Below are positions 53,528 to 62,478 of a stretch of DNA of 64,000 nt, piece after piece. The notes under the pieces are model-generated. The model did not search any database. It was not told where the DNA came from and was given only the letters and a program-made list of their open reading frames with translations. A program made the translations under genes and the position numbers. The first letter of the stretch is position 1, and every line of letters begins with the position of its first letter. This stretch comes from Pustulibacterium marinum (GTDB lineage: Bacteria > Bacteroidota > Bacteroidia > Flavobacteriales > Flavobacteriaceae). The DNA lies in NCBI RefSeq assembly GCF_900116665.1, contig NZ_FPBK01000005.1:62001-126000 (forward strand), in the 5' to 3' direction.

Positions 53528-54615
53528 AATCGTACTCCAATTCCAAATTCTATAGCCTCGGCTTTTGCCATATGTGTTTTCAATGTCACAGCTCCAAAAA
53601 CTTTAGGTGAAATGTAATATTTTAATCCTAATCGCTGATAAAAATCGCTTTCAAAATGAACAGGATTGTAATAGTAATAACCTGCTTGTGTGACAAAGGA
53701 AAGTTTATTAATAAAAAGTTCATGCCCCACAAAAACTCCAAATCGCTTGTAATCTTCATCTCCCTTTATAGACTCTTCAGGATACGCAATACTTCTATAC
53801 TTTACATATTCCTGCAGAAATGTAGACAAAAAAGCATCACCTCCCAACTGCAACGCACTTACGTGATTGATACGCTTGTCTGCATAGGCAGAAAATATAT
53901 AAAACGGAAACTGGCCACTACCTATATTATCACTTGAATTTACGCCAGACCTAAATGCCAAATTTAACTTTATAGGTTCTGTGAATTTATCGTTTGTAAG
54001 TGTATGTTGATAGGCTGGTTTTTCTTCAGAAAGATCATAATTCACTCCAAGATTCAAAGCAATGATATTGATACTTGTATTAGGAGCCTTGGTGTTTCCG
54101 TTGGAATAATGAATCATAGTTAAACCACCTTGCAACCCAAAATTTTTAAAAATATGATTCTTTTTATAATTCAACATTAGGAAAGTTGAAGGCAATAAAG
54201 TGGAGCCAAAAGCATTGTTGCGATTGTTAGTCACCTTGTCATATGGATTGGTAGCGTATGCAATTCCACTCCCGATACGCATCATAAGATTTCTTTTGAA
54301 AAAGTAAAAACTGTAATGCGCATACAAACCAAAATTATCTCCTAGCGCTTCGTTTTTGAGCTCTTGATAATTTATCGTTAAACCGTAATCCGGGAAGTTA
54401 TAGCGTTGCGCCCATTCTTCATAGCCAAATGTTTCTTTGCTGATTGAAGCAAAAACTCCTTCCGGATGTCCTGTAATCAAATGAGCCATGGAATTATTAT
54501 GACGCGCAATATTACCATAGCTATAAGAAAGATCTACCGAATAGACATGCGTTTTTTCTTGACCTAGAGTCAATTTAAAACTAAATAAACATAAGAGAAG
54601 AAAAAATTGTTTCAT
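53524..54615 (-). CDS. PagL-like lipid A deacylase / acyloxyacyl hydrolase family
   Basis: A 363-residue outer-membrane barrel protein with signal peptide MKQFFLLLCLFSFKLTLGQ. It matches the Bacteroidetes acyloxyacyl hydrolase (PagL-like) group: the segment MIHYSNGNTKAPN fits the catalytic His-x-Ser-Asn motif of PagL, and the C-terminus ends FGIGVRL, as barrels do. PagL removes an acyl chain from lipid A at the outer membrane. Activity here is inferred. It is the first gene of the three-gene envelope operon. Confidence 0.8.
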   Translation of the reverse strand: MKQFFLLLCLFSFKLTLGQEKTHVYSVDLSYSYGNIARHNNSMAHLITGHPEGVFASISKETFGYEEWAQRYNFPDYGLTINYQELKNEALGDNFGLYAHYSFYFFKRNLMMRIGSGIAYATNPYDKVTNNRNNAFGSTLLPSTFLMLNYKKNHIFKNFGLQGGLTMIHYSNGNTKAPNTSINIIALNLGVNYDLSEEKPAYQHTLTNDKFTEPIKLNLAFRSGVNSSDNIGSGQFPFYIFSAYADKRINHVSALQLGGDAFLSTFLQEYVKYRSIAYPEESIKGDEDYKRFGVFVGHELFINKLSFVTQAGYYYYNPVHFESDFYQRLGLKYYISPKVFGAVTLKTHMAKAEAIEFGIGVRL

Positions 54616-54755
54616 TGGAAAAATTCAACACAAAAATAGAAATAGATAGTTGGTTTTTAATATGGTAAATGCATTTTTATAGAATTGAAAAATTAGCTAT
54701 TTCTAAAGTAAAATTTAAACCAATATTTCCTGTAAACTACTATAAAATCATAAAA

Positions 54756-54778
54756 AATGCCGCTGAAAAGGCGGCATT
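54756..54778 (-). terminator. terminator of the metH-metF operon
   Basis: AATGCCGC (54756-54763) pairs perfectly with GCGGCATT (54771-54778), loop of 7 nt. Read leftward it is followed by a run of T. It lies about 25 nt after the metF stop. Confidence 0.85.
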
Positions 54779-54802
54779 AAATTTTCTCAAACTACTTACA
54801 AT

Positions 54803-55759
54803 TTAAAAAATAGCCGAAGCTACTGCTTTGATATTGTCTGATTTTCCCATGGAATAATAATGCAAAACCGGCACTCCGTAGTCTAACAATTCTTTCGACT
54901 GTTGAATAGCCCATTCCACACCTACTTGGCGAACCGCTTTGTTGTCTTTACAAGCTGTCACGGCATCAATTAAATCTTCCGGAAGATCTATTTTGAATAC
55001 ATGCGGTAATAATTGCAAATGACGTTTGGTTGCTATCGGTTTGATGCCCGGAATAATCGGAACTGTAATTCCCATTTCTCGTGCTTTTTCAACAAATTCA
55101 AAAAACTTCTGATTGTCAAAAAACATTTGGGTTACCACATAATCTGCTCCTGCATCAACTTTTGCTTTCAACCACTTCAAATCATAATTCAAAGATGGTG
55201 CTTCCATGTGTTTTTCTGGGTAGCCTGCTACTCCAATACAAAACTCTTTTCCAGTTAAATTCTCAACAGCATCATGCAAATATTCTCCTTTATTCAATGA
55301 AAAAATTTGCGCTACCAATTCTGAAGCGTAGGTATGACCACCTTTGGTTGGGCGAAAATACTTTTCTTCTTTCATCGCATCACCACGCAAAGCCACCACG
55401 TTTTCAATTCCCAAATACTGGCAATCAATCAACATATATTCGGTTTCCTCTTTGGTAAACCCTCCACACAACACGTGTGGCACCGTATCTACATTGTATT
55501 TGTGTTGTAACGAAGCGCAAATACCTACCGTTCCCGGACGCATTCTGGTAATTTTTCTATCGATCAAACCATTGTCACGTTCAATGTAAATGTACTCTTC
55601 ACGAGATGTGGTTACATCTATAAACGGCGGATTGAACTCCATTAACGGATCTATGTTACTGTATAAATCTTCAATGCTACTCCCTTTTTGAGGTGGAATA
55701 ATTTCAAAGGAGAACAATGTTTTTCCGTTGGCATTTTTTATGTGTTCTGTAACTTTCAT
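54803..55759 (-). CDS. metF: methylenetetrahydrofolate reductase
   Basis: MetF reduces 5,10-methylene-THF to 5-methyl-THF, the methyl donor for methionine synthase. The 318-residue protein has the FAD-binding TIM barrel with FSFEIIPPQKG, DVTTSR, HVLCGGFTKEE and GYPEKHMEAP. Length is close to the ~300-residue E. coli enzyme. It is the last gene of the SAM-riboswitch operon, 39 nt after metH part 2. Confidence 0.96.
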   Translation of the reverse strand: MKVTEHIKNANGKTLFSFEIIPPQKGSSIEDLYSNIDPLMEFNPPFIDVTTSREEYIYIERDNGLIDRKITRMRPGTVGICASLQHKYNVDTVPHVLCGGFTKEETEYMLIDCQYLGIENVVALRGDAMKEEKYFRPTKGGHTYASELVAQIFSLNKGEYLHDAVENLTGKEFCIGVAGYPEKHMEAPSLNYDLKWLKAKVDAGADYVVTQMFFDNQKFFEFVEKAREMGITVPIIPGIKPIATKRHLQLLPHVFKIDLPEDLIDAVTACKDNKAVRQVGVEWAIQQSKELLDYGVPVLHYYSMGKSDNIKAVASAIF

Positions 55760-55798
55760 TACCTACTTTTTATAAGGACTGGTTGACTTTTTTAAATT

Positions 55799-58519
55799 TT
55801 ATTCTGAAATGTTTGGTGCTAACCATTTTTCAGCTTTTTCTACGGAAATACCACGACGCTTGGCATAATCTTCCACCTGATCTTTCTTGATTTTCCCTAA
55901 ACCGAAATACCTACTTTCCGGATTTGCAAAATAATAGCCCGAAACCGAAGCAGCAGGCCACATAGCCATACTTTCTGTTAAGGTAACTCCTATTTCTTCT
56001 TCCACATTCAATAGTTTCCAAATGGTTGGTTTCTCTAGGTGATCTGGACACGCTGGATATCCTGGAGCAGGACGAATTCCTGAATATGCTTCTTTGATCA
56101 ATTCAGTATTCGATAATTCTTCTTGAGCGGCATAACCCCAAATTTCTTTACGTACACGCTCATGCAAATATTCTGCAAAAGCTTCTGCAAATCTATCGGC
56201 CAATGCCTTTACCAAAATACTGTTATAATCGTCTAATTGCTCCTCGAACGACTTTGCTTTTTCGTCTACTCCAAACCCTGTAGTCACACAAAAACAACCC
56301 ATATAATCTTGTTTTTGAGTCTCCCTCGGAAGAATAAAATCGGCTAACGCAATGTTTGGAGCTCCTTTGGTTTTCTGTGATTGCTGACGTAGAGTTAAGA
56401 ACGTTTCCAGCTCGTTTCCTTCTTCATCAGAAATCAAAATATCATCATCGTTTACCTGATTTGCTTTGAAAATCCCAACAATTCCCGAAGCAGTAAACCA
56501 TTTTTCATCAATGATTTGTTGCAACATTTTTTGAGCATCTGCAAACAACGAAGTCGCTTGCTCACCCACCACTTCATCTTCTAAAATTGCAGGATATTTT
56601 CCGTGCAATTCCCACGATTGAAAAAACGGAGTCCAATCGATATAATTCACCAATTCTGATAACGCTACTTCTATCTTTTTAGTTCCGATAAAGTTTGGCT
56701 TTGGAGCTTCATACGTTTCCCAATTCATCGGGAATTTATTTGCTCTGGCGTCTTCAATCTTTAAAAACGATTTGCTTCTGCTTCGATTCAAATAACCTTC
56801 ACGAAGTTTATCATATTCTTCACGAATATTCGAAGTATACGAAGTCTTCGTTTCTGGCTGCAACAAGTTACTCGCCACCGTTACCGCACGCGACGCATCG
56901 TTTACGTGTACCACGGTATCTTTATATTCCGGAGCAATTTTCACAGCGGTATGCGCACGCGAAGTGGTAGCACCACCAATCATCACCGGAATATTGATAT
57001 TCAAACGGTCTAATTCTTTGGCCAAATACACCATTTCGTCTAGAGACGGCGTAATCAATCCGCTTAAACCAATGATATCTACGTTTTCTTTTTGAGCTGT
57101 TTCTATAATTTTTTCTGGCGGAACCATTACTCCAAGATCAATAATCTCAAAGTTGTTACACGCCAATACTACCGAAACAATGTTTTTCCCAATATCGTGT
57201 ACATCGCCTTTTACAGTTGCCATTAAAACTTTTCCTGCCGAAGATGAAGTTTCATCTTTTTCTTCCTCGATATACGGAAGCAAATAAGCAACGGCTTTTT
57301 TCATCACACGAGCCGATTTTACTACCTGTGGTAAGAACATTTTACCACTTCCGAACAAATCACCAACCACATTCATACCGTTCATCAAATGCTGTTCAAT
57401 AACGTGAATTGGCTTTACGGAAGCTAGTCGTGCTTCTTCAACATCTACTTCTATAAACTCATCTAAGCCTTTCACTAACGAATGCGTTAAACGTTCCTGA
57501 ACAGTTCCGTTTCGCCATTCCTGAGCTTGTTTTTCATTTACTTTTACGTTGCCTTTTACACTTTCAGCATAATCTAGCAAACGCTCGGTAGCATCATCTC
57601 TACGGTCTAGCAACACATCTTCTACATATTCCATCAACTCTTTGTCTACCTGATCATAGACTTCAATCATTTCAGGATTCACGATTCCCATGGTCATCCC
57701 ATGTTGAATGGCGTGATACAAAAATGCAGCGTGCATAGCCTCACGAACCGTGTTATTGCCACGGAACGAAAATGAAACGTTACTCACTCCACCCGAAATA
57801 TGAGCGTGTGGTAAATTTTCACGAATCCATTTGGTGGCTAAAAAGAAATCGATGGCATTGCGGCGGTGTTCTTCCATACCCGTTGCCACCGGGAAAATAT
57901 TTGGATCGAAAATGATATCTTGTGGAGCAAATTTTACTTTGTTCACTAAAATATCATACGAACGTTTACAAATTTCTATACGTCTTTCGTACGTATCTGC
58001 TTGCCCAACCTCATCAAAAGCCATCACAATCACCGCCGCACCATAACGTTTGATGGTTTTGGCATGGTGAATGAACAATTCTTCTCCTTCTTTTAAAGAG
58101 ATTGAGTTTACCACTCCCTTACCTTGAATCACCTTCAAACCTGCTTCGATAATCTCCCATTTAGAGCTATCGACCATTACAGGAACTCGGGCAATATCGG
58201 GTTCGGCAGCTATTAGATTCAGGAATTTTGTCATGGCATATACCCCATCGAGCATTCCTTCATCCATATTAATATCGATGATTTGCGCACCACCTTCCAC
58301 TTGGTTTCGGGCAATATCTAACGCTTCATCGTATTTTTCTTCTTTGATCAATCTTAGAAATTTTCGCGACCCAGTAACATTGGTACGCTCTCCAACATTG
58401 ATAAAATTACTTTCCGGAGTTACCACCAATGGTTCTAACCCAGATAGTTTTAAAGGTATTCTATCTTGGTTGATTGTTGTTGGTTGTTGGTTGCTGGATT
58501 GATTTATCTCTACACTCAT
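55799..58519 (-). CDS. metH: cobalamin-dependent methionine synthase, folate/B12/activation part
   Basis: The larger half of a split MetH, 906 residues. It has the pterin (methyl-THF) domain (about 30-300, [13 protein letters not shown]), the cobalamin cap and B12 domain with the cobalt-ligand His441 (GDVHDIGKN), and the SAM-binding reactivation domain ([12 protein letters not shown] near the end). The zinc/homocysteine domain is in the neighbouring gene. ATG 58519 is 10 nt after that gene's stop; a GTG at 58564 would overlap it. The split is usual in Bacteroidetes and not a frameshift. Confidence 0.95.
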   Translation of the reverse strand: MSVEINQSSNQQPTTINQDRIPLKLSGLEPLVVTPESNFINVGERTNVTGSRKFLRLIKEEKYDEALDIARNQVEGGAQIIDINMDEGMLDGVYAMTKFLNLIAAEPDIARVPVMVDSSKWEIIEAGLKVIQGKGVVNSISLKEGEELFIHHAKTIKRYGAAVIVMAFDEVGQADTYERRIEICKRSYDILVNKVKFAPQDIIFDPNIFPVATGMEEHRRNAIDFFLATKWIRENLPHAHISGGVSNVSFSFRGNNTVREAMHAAFLYHAIQHGMTMGIVNPEMIEVYDQVDKELMEYVEDVLLDRRDDATERLLDYAESVKGNVKVNEKQAQEWRNGTVQERLTHSLVKGLDEFIEVDVEEARLASVKPIHVIEQHLMNGMNVVGDLFGSGKMFLPQVVKSARVMKKAVAYLLPYIEEEKDETSSSAGKVLMATVKGDVHDIGKNIVSVVLACNNFEIIDLGVMVPPEKIIETAQKENVDIIGLSGLITPSLDEMVYLAKELDRLNINIPVMIGGATTSRAHTAVKIAPEYKDTVVHVNDASRAVTVASNLLQPETKTSYTSNIREEYDKLREGYLNRSRSKSFLKIEDARANKFPMNWETYEAPKPNFIGTKKIEVALSELVNYIDWTPFFQSWELHGKYPAILEDEVVGEQATSLFADAQKMLQQIIDEKWFTASGIVGIFKANQVNDDDILISDEEGNELETFLTLRQQSQKTKGAPNIALADFILPRETQKQDYMGCFCVTTGFGVDEKAKSFEEQLDDYNSILVKALADRFAEAFAEYLHERVRKEIWGYAAQEELSNTELIKEAYSGIRPAPGYPACPDHLEKPTIWKLLNVEEEIGVTLTESMAMWPAASVSGYYFANPESRYFGLGKIKKDQVEDYAKRRGISVEKAEKWLAPNISE

Positions 58520-58529
58520 AACACTCTTA

Positions 58530-59528
58530 TTAACTGTTAGCAACCAATCTCGGTTTAAACTCACTAGCCACTTCGGCTATTAATTTGATATGATCTGGAG
58601 TTGTACCACAACAACCACCAATGATGTTAATTAAATTTTCCTGAAGATATGAACGGATTAACTGTTGCATTTCTTCTGGCGTTTGATCGTATTCTCCAAA
58701 AGCATTTGGTAATCCTGCATTTGGATGCGCAGAAATCATGCTATTCGTGTTTTGTGCCAATCGTTTTAAATACGGCTGCAACTGATCTGCTCCTAAAGCA
58801 CAGTTGAAACCAATACTTAACAACGGAATATGTGACATTGAAATTAAAAATGCTTCTACCGTTTGCCCAGAAAGTGTTCTACCTGAAGCATCTGTAATAG
58901 TACCAGAAACCATGACAGGTATTTCTATATTTCGATCTTCTTTTACTTCTTCAATAGCAAAAAGTGCTGCTTTGGCATTTAGGGTGTCGAAAATAGTTTC
59001 TACCAATAACAAATCAGCTCCACCATCCATCAAAGCTTCTACTTGTTGTTTATAGGCAATACGAAGATCGTCAAACGTTACAGCACGATACCCAGGGTCG
59101 TTTACATCTGGACTCATACTTGCTGTACGGTTTGTAGGGCCAATAGAACCGGCTACAAAACGTGGTTTGTTTGGTTCTTTGGCAGTAAATTCCTCGGCTA
59201 CTTCTTTGGCTAATTTAGCAGATTGGTAATTGAGCTCGTACACCAAATCTTCCATATGATAATCGGCCATACCAATCGTTGTCCCAGAAAAGGTATTGGT
59301 TTCTACAATATCTGCTCCGGCAGCGTAATACTCGGCATGTACCGATTTTACCGCTTCGGGTTGGGTGATGGATAACAAATCGTTATTCCCTTTTAGCGGG
59401 TGTGGAAAATCTTTGAAGCGCTCACCTCTAAAATCTTCTTCTTCAAATTTAAAGCGTTGTAACATAGTACCCATGGCACCATCGAGTACTAAAATTCGCT
59501 TTTGTAATTCTTCTTCTATCTTCGTCAT
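58530..59528 (-). CDS. homocysteine S-methyltransferase part of methionine synthase
   Basis: A 332-residue protein equal to the N-terminal domain of MetH. It binds homocysteine through zinc ligated by Cys in GFNCALG and the Cys pair in GGCCGTTP. It starts [13 protein letters not shown], as in MetH. With the adjacent larger gene it makes a complete two-polypeptide methionine synthase. It is the first gene behind the SAM riboswitch, with an unusually long leader of about 340 nt. Confidence 0.95.
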   Translation of the reverse strand: MTKIEEELQKRILVLDGAMGTMLQRFKFEEEDFRGERFKDFPHPLKGNNDLLSITQPEAVKSVHAEYYAAGADIVETNTFSGTTIGMADYHMEDLVYELNYQSAKLAKEVAEEFTAKEPNKPRFVAGSIGPTNRTASMSPDVNDPGYRAVTFDDLRIAYKQQVEALMDGGADLLLVETIFDTLNAKAALFAIEEVKEDRNIEIPVMVSGTITDASGRTLSGQTVEAFLISMSHIPLLSIGFNCALGADQLQPYLKRLAQNTNSMISAHPNAGLPNAFGEYDQTPEEMQQLIRSYLQENLINIIGGCCGTTPDHIKLIAEVASEFKPRLVANS

Positions 59529-59578
59529 TACCTTTGTTATAGCCTAAGGCTTCTTATTTTTAATGCTACAAAATTAAT

Positions 59579-59697
59579 AAACAACTGCTTACGCACCTAG
59601 CCCCGATTGCAGCGACATCCTTTTTTTGCTTGAACAAATGGCAAAAAAAGATATAGCGAAAAGCGGGAACACCGTTGGCAAACCTACGCTGTTGTTT
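59579..59697 (+). ncRNA. structured RNA element between the SAM riboswitch and metH
   Basis: AAACAAC (59579-59585) pairs with GTTGTTT (59691-59697), enclosing a second element: AGCCCCGATTG and AGCGACATCC, a CTTTTTTTGC/GCAAAAAAAG stem-loop, then GATATAGCG and AAGCGGGA. I have the impression this layout recurs in intergenic regions of Flavobacteriaceae, possibly the Flavo-1 RNA (Rfam RF01705), but could not check. The recurring form reads on the plus strand, yet the stems also form in the metH leader. Length is about 120 nt. Confidence 0.5.
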
Positions 59698-59749
59698 ATG
59701 CTTCTTAAAAATATGTTGTTATCTATGGAAAAACGAGTGAATCGGATTT

Positions 59750-59850
59750 GCGTTATCTGTCCGTATAACGGTAGAATTTAGCACCTTCTACAGGCGTAGG
59801 GTTGCTAAGGCTTCTGCGGGTCTAATCCCTCTGCCTTTCGTGATAACAAC
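59750..59850 (-). ncRNA. SAM-I riboswitch (S-box aptamer)
   Basis: On the minus strand the conserved S-box core is present in order: GTTATC (P1, 59847-59842), the kink-turn CACGAAAGG, AGAGGGATTAGACCC, GCAGAAGCCTTAGCAACC, AAGGTGCTAAATTC, the P4 hairpin CCGTTATACGG, then GATAAC (59757-59752) closing P1. This class binds S-adenosylmethionine and represses methionine genes. It lies in front of metH-metF. A second GATAACAACAT at 59723-59713 can compete for the 5' strand of P1. Confidence 0.96.
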
Positions 59851-59869
59851 ATGATGTTAAAGAACGGTG

Positions 59870-59901
59870 CAAATAAACACCAAAGCGCTCATAAAAACAA
59901 A
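59870..59901 (-). promoter_or_regulatory. promoter of the riboswitch-metH-metF operon
   Basis: On the minus strand TTTG (59901-59898) is followed 20 nt later by TTTATTTG (59877-59870), a perfect -33 with a 7-of-8 match to the -7 box TAnnTTTG. The transcript would start near 59866, just before P1 of the riboswitch. Confidence 0.68.
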
Positions 59902-59914
59902 TCATGAACGCTTT
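59882..59914 (-). terminator. hairpin after the ferredoxin reductase gene
   Basis: AAAGCG (59882-59887) pairs with CGCTTT (59909-59914), with an inner TCAT/ATGA. It lies about 27 nt after the stop at 59941 and may terminate the siroheme operon. The -33 box of the next promoter is in its loop. The T-run after it is weak. Confidence 0.45.
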
Positions 59915-59940
59915 AATTACTTAACTTAACTATTATTGTA

Positions 59941-60993
59941 CTAAACAATTGCCTGAACTACAGGTTTTGGAGCTTGTTTTTTGGTTCCGTCGAAACCATC
60001 TACGCCGCTCACAGTTGTATATTTTAAAACGTATTTTTTACCCGGATTGATAATGTTGTAGGCTGCTTGACACATCATGGTTGCTTCGTGGAAACCACAC
60101 AAAATCAGTTTCAATTTTCCTGGATAGGTATTGACATCGCCAATGGCGAAAATACCAGGTATATTAGTTTGATAATCTAATGAGTTATCTACTTTGATGG
60201 CGTTTTTCTCAATTTCTAATCCCCAATCGCCTATTGGACCTAATTTTGGAGATAAGCCGAATAACGGAATAAAATAATCTGTTGCTTTTGAAATGGTTTC
60301 GCCATCTTTTTCGATAAGCAATGCCTCAAGTTTATCTTCGCCTTGCAAACCAACTACCTCAGCGGGAGTAATTAAATTGATTTTTCCTGCTTGTTTTAAT
60401 TCCTGCACTTTTTCTACAGAATCTAAAGCACCACGGAATTCGTTTCTACGGTGAACTAAGGTAACTTCGGAAGCTACATCGGCCAAGAAAATACTCCAAT
60501 CTAAAGCGGAATCTCCACCACCGGCAATTACTACTTTTTTATCGCGGTATTGCTCTGGATTCTTCACAAAGTAATCCACTCCGTTTTCTTCAAAATGACC
60601 TAGATTTTCCAAGATGGGTTTTCTAGGTTCAAAACTTCCTAAACCACCAGCGATGGCTACTACAGAAGCGTGATGTTGTGTACCTTTATTGGTAGTTACT
60701 ATAAACGAACCGTCTTCTAACTTTTCAATCGTTTCTGCACGTTCGCCAAGGGTAAATCCTGGTTCAAACTGTTTGCCTTGTTCTAGCAAATTATCTACCA
60801 AATCACCTGCCAAAACTTCTGGAAAACCAGGAATATCGTAGATTGGTTTTTTAGGATATAACTCTGCTAATTGTCCGCCTGGTTGCGGTAATGCATCTAT
60901 AATGTGGCATTTTAATTTTAATAATCCTGCTTCAAAAACGGTAAATAATCCTGTTGGTCCTGCCCCGATAATTAAAATGTCTGTCTTTATCAT
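59941..60993 (-). CDS. thioredoxin reductase-like ferredoxin--NADP(+) reductase
   Basis: A 350-residue flavoprotein: FAD loop IIGAGPTGL (8-16), QPGGQL, NADP loop IAGGGDSALDW, and the C-terminal FAIGDVNTYPG. There is no redox-active Cys-x-x-Cys of thioredoxin reductase, so it is the YumC-type ferredoxin--NADP reductase. In this operon it is likely to supply electrons through ferredoxin to the sulfite reductase. It begins 37 nt after the precorrin-2 dehydrogenase gene; a small hairpin (61011-61027) lies in the gap. Confidence 0.88.
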   Translation of the reverse strand: MIKTDILIIGAGPTGLFTVFEAGLLKLKCHIIDALPQPGGQLAELYPKKPIYDIPGFPEVLAGDLVDNLLEQGKQFEPGFTLGERAETIEKLEDGSFIVTTNKGTQHHASVVAIAGGLGSFEPRKPILENLGHFEENGVDYFVKNPEQYRDKKVVIAGGGDSALDWSIFLADVASEVTLVHRRNEFRGALDSVEKVQELKQAGKINLITPAEVVGLQGEDKLEALLIEKDGETISKATDYFIPLFGLSPKLGPIGDWGLEIEKNAIKVDNSLDYQTNIPGIFAIGDVNTYPGKLKLILCGFHEATMMCQAAYNIINPGKKYVLKYTTVSGVDGFDGTKKQAPKPVVQAIV

Positions 60994-61030
60994 TGTTTTT
61001 TGTTTTGAGTAACACCTCCGTGGTGTTTAT

Positions 61031-61606
61031 TTATTTTTTAATTAGAGATTCTGTTAAGGTATTGAGTTGTTCTACTTTTGATTCGAAATCGTCTTTCAAG
61101 GTTTTTCGGTATGCATTCAAATTTTCAACTAGTTTATTGATATCTTCTGGCAATACTTCTTCGAAAAACTGACGCAAACGTTTTGCTGTTGTAGGCGATT
61201 TTCCGTTGGTAGAAATAGCAATTTTCACGTTTCCTTTGGTGACAATTCCGCCCATATAAAAGTCGCAATACGGAGGGTTATCGGCTACGTTTACCAAAAT
61301 ATTTTTCGCTTTTGCATCATGATACGCTTGAATGTTTACAGCTTCATCATTGGTTGCTGCGATGATCATTTGGCTTCCGTCTAAATCAGTGCTTTCATAA
61401 GCTTTTTGAATAAGTTGAACCTTATGTTTTAAGGCCATTTTTTTCACTTCGTCATTAAACTCCAACGCTACCATTTTTACATTCGCATTCGGACTCGATT
61501 TTAGCAGAAAACCTAATTTTTCTTGACCAACCCAGCCACCACCAATAATGGTAACATGTAGCGCATGTACCTTTAAAAATATAGGATATAACTCGTTTTG
61601 TTCCAT
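61031..61606 (-). CDS. precorrin-2 dehydrogenase / sirohydrochlorin ferrochelatase
   Basis: A 191-residue protein equal to the N-terminal half of CysG (Met8p/SirC type). It oxidises precorrin-2 with NAD and may insert iron to make siroheme. The NAD-binding loop IIGGGWVGQEKL, the NPPYCDFYMGGIV segment and ISTNGKSPTTAKRLR are characteristic. It lies in the siroheme/sulfite reductase operon, separated from SUMT by 98 nt that contain an inverted repeat. Confidence 0.93.
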   Translation of the reverse strand: MEQNELYPIFLKVHALHVTIIGGGWVGQEKLGFLLKSSPNANVKMVALEFNDEVKKMALKHKVQLIQKAYESTDLDGSQMIIAATNDEAVNIQAYHDAKAKNILVNVADNPPYCDFYMGGIVTKGNVKIAISTNGKSPTTAKRLRQFFEEVLPEDINKLVENLNAYRKTLKDDFESKVEQLNTLTESLIKK

Positions 61607-61618
61607 AATTTATAGGGC

Positions 61619-61681
61619 AGCATAAAGTGTCTTAAGTGATTTCTTTTTCATAGCAATTTTACTTTTGACACTCTATATGCT
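61619..61681 (-). repeat. inverted repeat between the SUMT and precorrin-2 dehydrogenase genes
   Basis: AGCAT and AAGTGTC (61619-61631) are complementary to GACACT and ATGCT (61667-61681), forming a long, interrupted hairpin with a ~35-nt loop. It has no clear T-run, so it may protect or process the mRNA and is not an obvious terminator. Confidence 0.45.
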
Positions 61682-61704
61682 ACTAATTTTTGTTTTATAC
61701 ATTT

Positions 61705-62478
61705 TTATATAGATGTTGTAGTTTGTTTAGCTTCGGCATAAACCTTTTGTAAGGTTTCGCGATGACGTACTACTTCGCCCAACACTATAATTGCAGGATT
61801 GCTCAAACCATTTTCTGCAACTACAGTTTCGATGGTATCTACAGTTCCTACGCCTATTTTTTCTTCGGGAGTAGTTCCGTTTTGAATGATAGCCACCGGC
61901 AATTCGTGTTTTCCTTCAGCTTTAAACAAACTTACAATTTGCGGTAGTTTGCTCATTCCCATCAAAATTACCACTGTTGCTGTAGATTTTGCTGCCAAAG
62001 CCACATCGTTCGAAATTTTATGCGACTTGGTAGTTCCTGTAATTACCCAAAAACTTTCTGAGCTGCCACGTTTGGTCAACGGTACGTTTTGATAAGCCGG
62101 TACCGCTAATGACGAAGAAATTCCTGGAACCATAGCTGTTTCTATTCCGTATTGTGCTGCGTATTCCATTTCTTCCGCTCCGCGGCCAAAAATAAACGGA
62201 TCGCCACCTTTTAAACGCACTACATGTCCTTTAGTTTGCGCTCTTTGCACAATCAACTCATTAATTTGTTCTTGCTGATACGAATAGCAACCTTTACGTT
62301 TGCCCACAAAAATTTGTTCTGCTTGTGAGGCATACATCAACAATTCTGAATTTACTAAAGCATCGTACAATACCACATCGGCATTTTGCAATGCTTTAAT
62401 CGCTTTTAGTGTAATTAAATCGGCATCTCCTGGTCCTGCCCCAACTACAGTTAATTTTGGTTTATTTTGTAGTATCAT
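61705..62478 (-). CDS. cobA: uroporphyrinogen-III C-methyltransferase (SUMT)
   Basis: SUMT methylates uroporphyrinogen III twice using SAM to give precorrin-2, the branch point to siroheme and cobalamin. The 257-residue protein has LTVVGAGPGDADLITLKA, the RLKGGDPFIFGRG motif and VPGISSS. ATG 62478 is taken as start, overlapping the sulfite reductase stop by 17 nt; ATG 62505 would overlap by 44 nt. The gene depends on SAM, and its product's pathway supports the sulfite reductase cofactor. Confidence 0.95.
   Translation of the reverse strand: MILQNKPKLTVVGAGPGDADLITLKAIKALQNADVVLYDALVNSELLMYASQAEQIFVGKRKGCYSYQQEQINELIVQRAQTKGHVVRLKGGDPFIFGRGAEEMEYAAQYGIETAMVPGISSSLAVPAYQNVPLTKRGSSESFWVITGTTKSHKISNDVALAAKSTATVVILMGMSKLPQIVSLFKAEGKHELPVAIIQNGTTPEEKIGVGTVDTIETVVAENGLSNPAIIVLGEVVRHRETLQKVYAEAKQTTTSI

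Noticed and set aside
58519-58564. metH split read as a frameshifted single gene
   Set aside because: The two proteins have complete domain boundaries and a normal stop/start junction. A separate homocysteine-methyltransferase gene is the usual form in Bacteroidetes.
61011-61027. Small hairpin before the ferredoxin reductase as a riboswitch or SD-sequestering element
   Set aside because: The stem is only 6 bp and the GGAGG in it lies about 20 nt from the ATG, too far to act as its ribosome site.
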